Shown: piece after piece, positions 7,853-11,268 of the stretch
Numbering within the stretch: the first letter of the stretch is position 1
Layout of the letters: each line of letters starts with the position of its first letter
Source: a bacterium
GTDB lineage: Bacteria > Krumholzibacteriota > Krumholzibacteria > LZORAL124-64-63
Reading direction: 5' to 3'
DNA length: 11,268 nt
Assembly: GCA_030592025.1 (NCBI GenBank)
Contig: JAUUZX010000010.1
Coordinates: forward strand, 1 to 11,268
Program-made: the position numbers and the translations under genes
Notes under the pieces: generated by a model
What the model was told of the DNA's origin: nothing
Seen by the model: the letters and a program-made list of their open reading frames with translations, nothing else
The model's database searches: none

Positions 7853-10462
7853 ATGAACCGTGTTTCCACCAAGGCCTACGCCCGGCCCCACCACTTGTGG
7901 CTGCTGCTGGCGCTCTGCCTCCTCGTCCCGGTCTCGGCCCTGGCCGCCGACGCCGACATCGTCATCACCGAGATCATGCAGAACCCTGCCATCCTCAGCG
8001 ATACCGTTGGCGAGTGGTTCGAGATCCACAACACCGGCGTCGACCCGGTGGACATCGCCGGTTGGACCATCGGCGACGCCGGGATCGACAACCACACCAT
8101 CACCACCCTCTGGCCCGTCATCGTGGCCCCTGGCGCCTACGCCGTGCTGGCCCGCGACTCCACCACCATGGTTGCTGAGGGTGTTGCTGTGCTCTACCAG
8201 TACAGCAGCCTGTTCCTGGCCAACGGCGACGACGAGGTCATCCTGCGCAACACCGCCGCGGCGACCATCGACAGCGTGGCCTACGACGGCGGCGCCGTCT
8301 GGCCCGACCCCACCGGCGCCTCGATGATGTGGGACGAAGCCACCAGCGACAACAACGTGGGCACCAACTGGGCCCCCGCGGGCGCGTCCTTCCCCTTCGG
8401 CAGCGGCGACCTGGGCACCCCCGGCGCCACCAACGGCACGCCGACGCTGCAGGCCCCCGCCGTGAGCGCGGTCTTCCACCTGCCCGTGCTGCCTGAGCCC
8501 GGCGAGGCCGTCGCGGTGGCCGCCGACGCCATCGACGCCGACGGCACCGTCGTGACCATGACCCTGCAGTCCACCGTCAACACCGTCCCCCAGGCGAACA
8601 TCGCCATGACCGCCGGTGTCGGCGACACCTGGAACGGCACCATCCCCGCCGGCCTCCTCGGCGACGTCGTCACCTACCAGGTGATCGCCGTGGACAACGA
8701 CGCCCTGGCCGACACGAGCGTGGTCCTGGGCTACACCGTCGCGGTCGAGACGATCACCCCCATCGCGACCATCCACGCCGACAGCCTGGCCTACGACGGC
8801 CAGATCGTCATGATCGAGGGCCAGGTCTACCTGCCCGGCAACTACCAGGCCGACGGCACCAGCGTCAGCGCCTTCGTCCAGGACAGCTCGGGCCGCGGCC
8901 TGAACATCTTCGGCACCTACCTCAGCACCGGCATGGCCGACCTGAACGACACCTCGAACATCGTGAAGATCTCCGGCCGGGTGGACTGGTACTTCGACAC
9001 CCTCGAGATCATCCGCTACGAGGTCGAGCTCGTCAGCACGGGCAACCCGGTCCTCACGCCGACGGTGCTCGGCACCGCCGCGGCGGAACTCGCGGGCAAC
9101 ATCGGCAACCACATCCAGACGACCGGCCCGATCACGACCATCGCCCTGACCACCGGCACGAATCCGGCCCACAACTTCACCGTCGACGACGGCAGCGGCC
9201 CCGTGGTCATCCGCATCGACGACGACGTGGTCGCCGGCATGGACGGCTGGCTGGTGGGCGACGAGCTGGTTGCCGCCGGCGCGGGCAGCCGCTACAACGA
9301 CGCGGGCCAGATCCTGGTGGGCCTGGCGACCGACATCGTCAACAACGGCCAGGGCCCGGACATCACGCCGCCCACCCTGACCGGCGCCACCCTCACCGCC
9401 GCCACCGAGGTCACGCTGCAGTTCAGCGAGGGCATCGACGCGGCCACCGGCGGCACCACCGGCAACTACGAGGTCTACGAGACCGCCACCCCCGCCAACA
9501 CCATCGCCGTGACGGCGGCCGTGGTGCAGGTCGACTCCACCCAGGTGGTCCTCACCCTGGCCGCCAGCGCCAGCGGGACGCCCCACACGGTGCGCGTCAA
9601 CAACGTCCAGGACCTGGCCACCAATCCCATCGCCGCCAACACCACGGCGGAGATCGGTGAGCCCGGCGAGGTCAACATCGTCATCAACGAGGTCATGCAG
9701 AACCCGAACGCGCTGTCCGACGCCGACGGCGAGTGGTTCGAGATCTACAACGCCGGTGCGGACCCCGTCGACATCAACGGCTGGACCATCAAGGACCTGG
9801 GCACCGACAGCCACGTCATCACCAACGGCGGCCCCCTGTTCATCGCGGCCGGCGACTACATGGTGCTCGGCGTCAACGCGACGATCATGGCCCTGGAGGG
9901 CGTGACCCTCGGCTACCAGTACTCGGGCATCGCCCTGGGCAACAGCGCGGATGAGCTCGTCCTGCTGGACGGCGATCTGCTGGAGATCGACGCCATCGTG
10001 TGGGACGGCGGCCTGGTCTGGCCCGACCCCACGGGCATCTCCATGCAGTGGAACGGTGTCGGTGACAACGCCGACGGCGTCAACTGGGTCGCCGCCGGTC
10101 CCGTCTTCGGCTCCGGCGACCGCGGCACCCCCGGCCTGGTCAACGACGTGATCTCCGCCGTACCGGGCGCGGCACCGACCACGGCCCTGGGCGCCAACTA
10201 CCCCAACCCCTTCAACCCGGTGACGGCCTTCAGCTTCTCCCTGGCCGCCAACGACCACGTTACCCTGCAGGTCTTCGATGTGCGCGGTCACCTCGTGGCC
10301 ACCGTCGTCGACACGGATCTGCTGGAGGGTTCCTACACCGGCGTCTACCGCTGGGACGGACGCGACCAGGCCGGTCGCCTCGTCAACAGTGGAACGTACC
10401 TGTACCGGTTGAAGACGGGTTCAGGACACGTCGAGGCCCGGAAGATGATGCTCTTGAAGTAG
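7853..10462 (+). CDS. secreted multidomain surface protein: lamin-tail, OB-fold-like, Ig-like, lamin-tail, FlgD/T9SS-type C-terminus
   Basis: The product is 869 aa with a Sec signal (LWLLLALCLLVPVSALA, cut before ADAD). Domains in order: lamin-tail domain 1 (about 34-192: DIVITEIMQNP, GEWFEIHNTG, then VWPDPTG and GTPGATN); an Ig-like stretch (about 195-295); two OB-fold-like segments (about 300-500: DGQIVMIEGQVYLPG with SAFVQDSSGRGLNIFG, then FTVDDGSGPVVIRIDDDV); an SbsA-like Ig domain (about 503-602: PPTLTGATLTAATEVTLQFSE); lamin-tail domain 2 (about 607-763). The end (about 778-869) has NYPNPFNPVTAFSFSL, RWDGRDQAGRLVNSGTYLYR and KMMLLK, the FlgD-like or type-9-style sorting module of FCB bacteria. 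No catalytic motif is visible. The role is likely adhesion or binding at the surface; OB folds allow nucleic-acid binding, which is inference. Start choice: GGGAG (7839-7843) is 9 bases before ATG 7853 but abuts ATG 7844. An intrinsic terminator follows. Confidence 0.86.
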   Translation: MNRVSTKAYARPHHLWLLLALCLLVPVSALAADADIVITEIMQNPAILSDTVGEWFEIHNTGVDPVDIAGWTIGDAGIDNHTITTLWPVIVAPGAYAVLARDSTTMVAEGVAVLYQYSSLFLANGDDEVILRNTAAATIDSVAYDGGAVWPDPTGASMMWDEATSDNNVGTNWAPAGASFPFGSGDLGTPGATNGTPTLQAPAVSAVFHLPVLPEPGEAVAVAADAIDADGTVVTMTLQSTVNTVPQANIAMTAGVGDTWNGTIPAGLLGDVVTYQVIAVDNDALADTSVVLGYTVAVETITPIATIHADSLAYDGQIVMIEGQVYLPGNYQADGTSVSAFVQDSSGRGLNIFGTYLSTGMADLNDTSNIVKISGRVDWYFDTLEIIRYEVELVSTGNPVLTPTVLGTAAAELAGNIGNHIQTTGPITTIALTTGTNPAHNFTVDDGSGPVVIRIDDDVVAGMDGWLVGDELVAAGAGSRYNDAGQILVGLATDIVNNGQGPDITPPTLTGATLTAATEVTLQFSEGIDAATGGTTGNYEVYETATPANTIAVTAAVVQVDSTQVVLTLAASASGTPHTVRVNNVQDLATNPIAANTTAEIGEPGEVNIVINEVMQNPNALSDADGEWFEIYNAGADPVDINGWTIKDLGTDSHVITNGGPLFIAAGDYMVLGVNATIMALEGVTLGYQYSGIALGNSADELVLLDGDLLEIDAIVWDGGLVWPDPTGISMQWNGVGDNADGVNWVAAGPVFGSGDRGTPGLVNDVISAVPGAAPTTALGANYPNPFNPVTAFSFSLAANDHVTLQVFDVRGHLVATVVDTDLLEGSYTGVYRWDGRDQAGRLVNSGTYLYRLKTGSGHVEARKMMLLK

Positions 10463-10487
10463 AACCGGCCCGGCCGTTTCACCAAAG

Positions 10488-10522
10488 ACGGAGGCCGCAC
10501 CCCATGGCGCGGCCTCCGTTTT
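10488..10522 (+). terminator. intrinsic terminator after the surface protein gene, possibly bidirectional
   Basis: A perfect 11-bp GC-rich stem (10488-10498 with 10509-10519) encloses a 10-base loop and is followed by a TTTT run (10519-10522). It starts 25 bases after the stop of the surface protein. On the minus strand the same stem is followed by a weaker T-rich stretch (GTCTTTGG), so it may also stop the convergent cytochrome transcript, which ends at 10544. Confidence 0.82.
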
Positions 10523-10543
10523 GTCACGCTACGGATCTTCCCT

Positions 10544-11268
10544 TCAGGGGTTCTCCATGTTGTCGTGGTGCACCGAGTCCTCCATGTCCACGATGTGGCA
10601 CACCTTGCAGTTGCCCCCGGCGCCGATGGGCCGCCGGTTGCCCTGGTACTGCAGGGGCTGGATGTTGTCGCGGTCCACGCCGTACTTGGTCCCGTAGGTC
10701 GGGTAGGTGGCGTGGGGCGGTCCGTGGCAGGCCAGGCAGGCCAGCACTTCAGCATCGTCCGAGCTGAAACGGTACAGGTCCGAGGGCCCGTCGGTCCAGC
10801 GGTACACCGCCGACGCCGTCGCCACGTCGGGACGCTCGAAATCCTCGTGGCAGGCCAGGCAGTCCGGCTCCTGCAACCAGGGCGTGCGCCCGACCACCTC
10901 GTCCATGGAATCCACGGCCCGCGGCGCAAGCTGTTCGATGAGACGATCCGCCCCGGCCTTGCCCTTCTCCCGCTCCGCCACGAGCAGGCTGAGGGCGTGG
11001 TCCTCGAGGGTGCCGTGGCACCGGGTGCAGTCGAGGTTCACGCTGTGCCCGCCGCGCAGGCATTGGGTCGCGCCGTTGGGGTCCGAGGGATGGCAGAAGG
11101 CGCAGGCCTCCGCTCCCCGGCCCTGCAGGTAGTTGGCGTGCCAGCCATGGATGGCCGCCGGCAGGTTGAGCAACCCGGGCTCGCCCTCGGTGTCGGTGGC
11201 CGGGTCCTCGTGGCAACTCGCGCACAGCCGCGGCTCGCCACGTCGCGCCATGGCCAGCAGCTCGGTCC
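10544..11268 (-). CDS. multihaem c-type cytochrome, C-terminal part
   Basis: This is a periplasmic or surface electron carrier with covalently bound haems. The frame is open to the window's right edge, so the N-terminus and any signal peptide lie outside. The visible codons before Met 11251 (TELLA) continue smoothly into the protein, so that Met is probably internal. Counting from it (235 aa), six CXXCH haem sites are present: CASCH (10-14), CAFCH (50-54), CTRCH (75-79), CLACH (131-135), CLACH (172-176) and CKVCH (215-219). Extra His residues that could be distal ligands include HGWH (35-38), PPH (178-180) and the C-terminal VHHD (227-230). Between the second and third sites CLRGGH (64-69) looks like a degenerate haem site lacking its second Cys. 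I cannot name the family; it could be a cytochrome c3/c554-like or a metal- or nitrogen-oxide-linked carrier. The gene converges on the surface protein gene. Confidence 0.88.
   Translation of the reverse strand, partial: TELLAMARRGEPRLCASCHEDPATDTEGEPGLLNLPAAIHGWHANYLQGRGAEACAFCHPSDPNGATQCLRGGHSVNLDCTRCHGTLEDHALSLLVAEREKGKAGADRLIEQLAPRAVDSMDEVVGRTPWLQEPDCLACHEDFERPDVATASAVYRWTDGPSDLYRFSSDDAEVLACLACHGPPHATYPTYGTKYGVDRDNIQPLQYQGNRRPIGAGGNCKVCHIVDMEDSVHHDNMENP

Noticed and set aside
7802..10291. Very long open frame (829 codons) antisense to the surface protein gene
   Set aside because: It is a by-product of GC-rich codon use. Its translation is low-complexity Gly/Val/Asp/His-rich with no recognisable fold, while the sense frame has a signal peptide and known domains.

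Overview
The window is high-GC bacterial chromosome with seven protein genes. Two run off the window ends. The large surface protein at 7853-10462 ends in a 'YPNPFNP' plus FlgD-like C-terminal module. This module is typical of FCB-group lineages such as Krumholzibacteriota, Eisenbacteria, Latescibacterota and relatives, including the Bacteroidota type 9 secretion signal. Together with the GC-rich coding, the Thr-type sulfatase-like lipoprotein and the multihaem cytochrome, it points to an uncultured high-GC FCB-type bacterium. The phylum assignment is inference.

Layout: tex (partial, minus, 1-649); rho (plus, 801-1895); a sulfatase/alkaline-phosphatase-fold lipoprotein (minus, 1902-3359); a 131-bp MITE-like insertion (3518-3648) with 24-nt terminal inverted repeats and a perfect 7-bp target duplication; a hybrid sensor histidine kinase with a periplasmic solute-binding sensor (plus, 3686-5791); a Uup-type ABC-F ATPase (minus, 5796-7613); a secreted lamin-tail/OB-fold surface protein (plus, 7853-10462); an intrinsic terminator (10488-10522); and a multihaem c-type cytochrome (partial, minus, 10544-11268).

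Orientation alternates strictly (- + - + - + -), so no two genes can share an operon here. Head-to-head spacers are 151, 326 and 239 bp and hold the promoters. Tail-to-tail spacers are 6, 4 and 81 bp. The genes do not form one pathway. Tex, Rho and Uup are housekeeping nucleic-acid or ribosome-associated factors. The kinase, lipoprotein, surface protein and cytochrome are envelope or periplasmic functions.

The most interesting spot is 3511-3690. The small inverted-repeat element sits in the leader of the sensor kinase. The kinase frame has a strong ribosome binding site there but no ATG, GTG or TTG in the right place: ATC or GTC stands where the start is expected. The gene therefore either uses a rare start codon or has a damaged 5' end. 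Other points of note are a Rho lacking the usual N-terminal helical domain, a sulfatase homologue that cannot be formylglycine-activated, and an ExeM-like domain set without its nuclease. I found no convincing multi-gene novel system.
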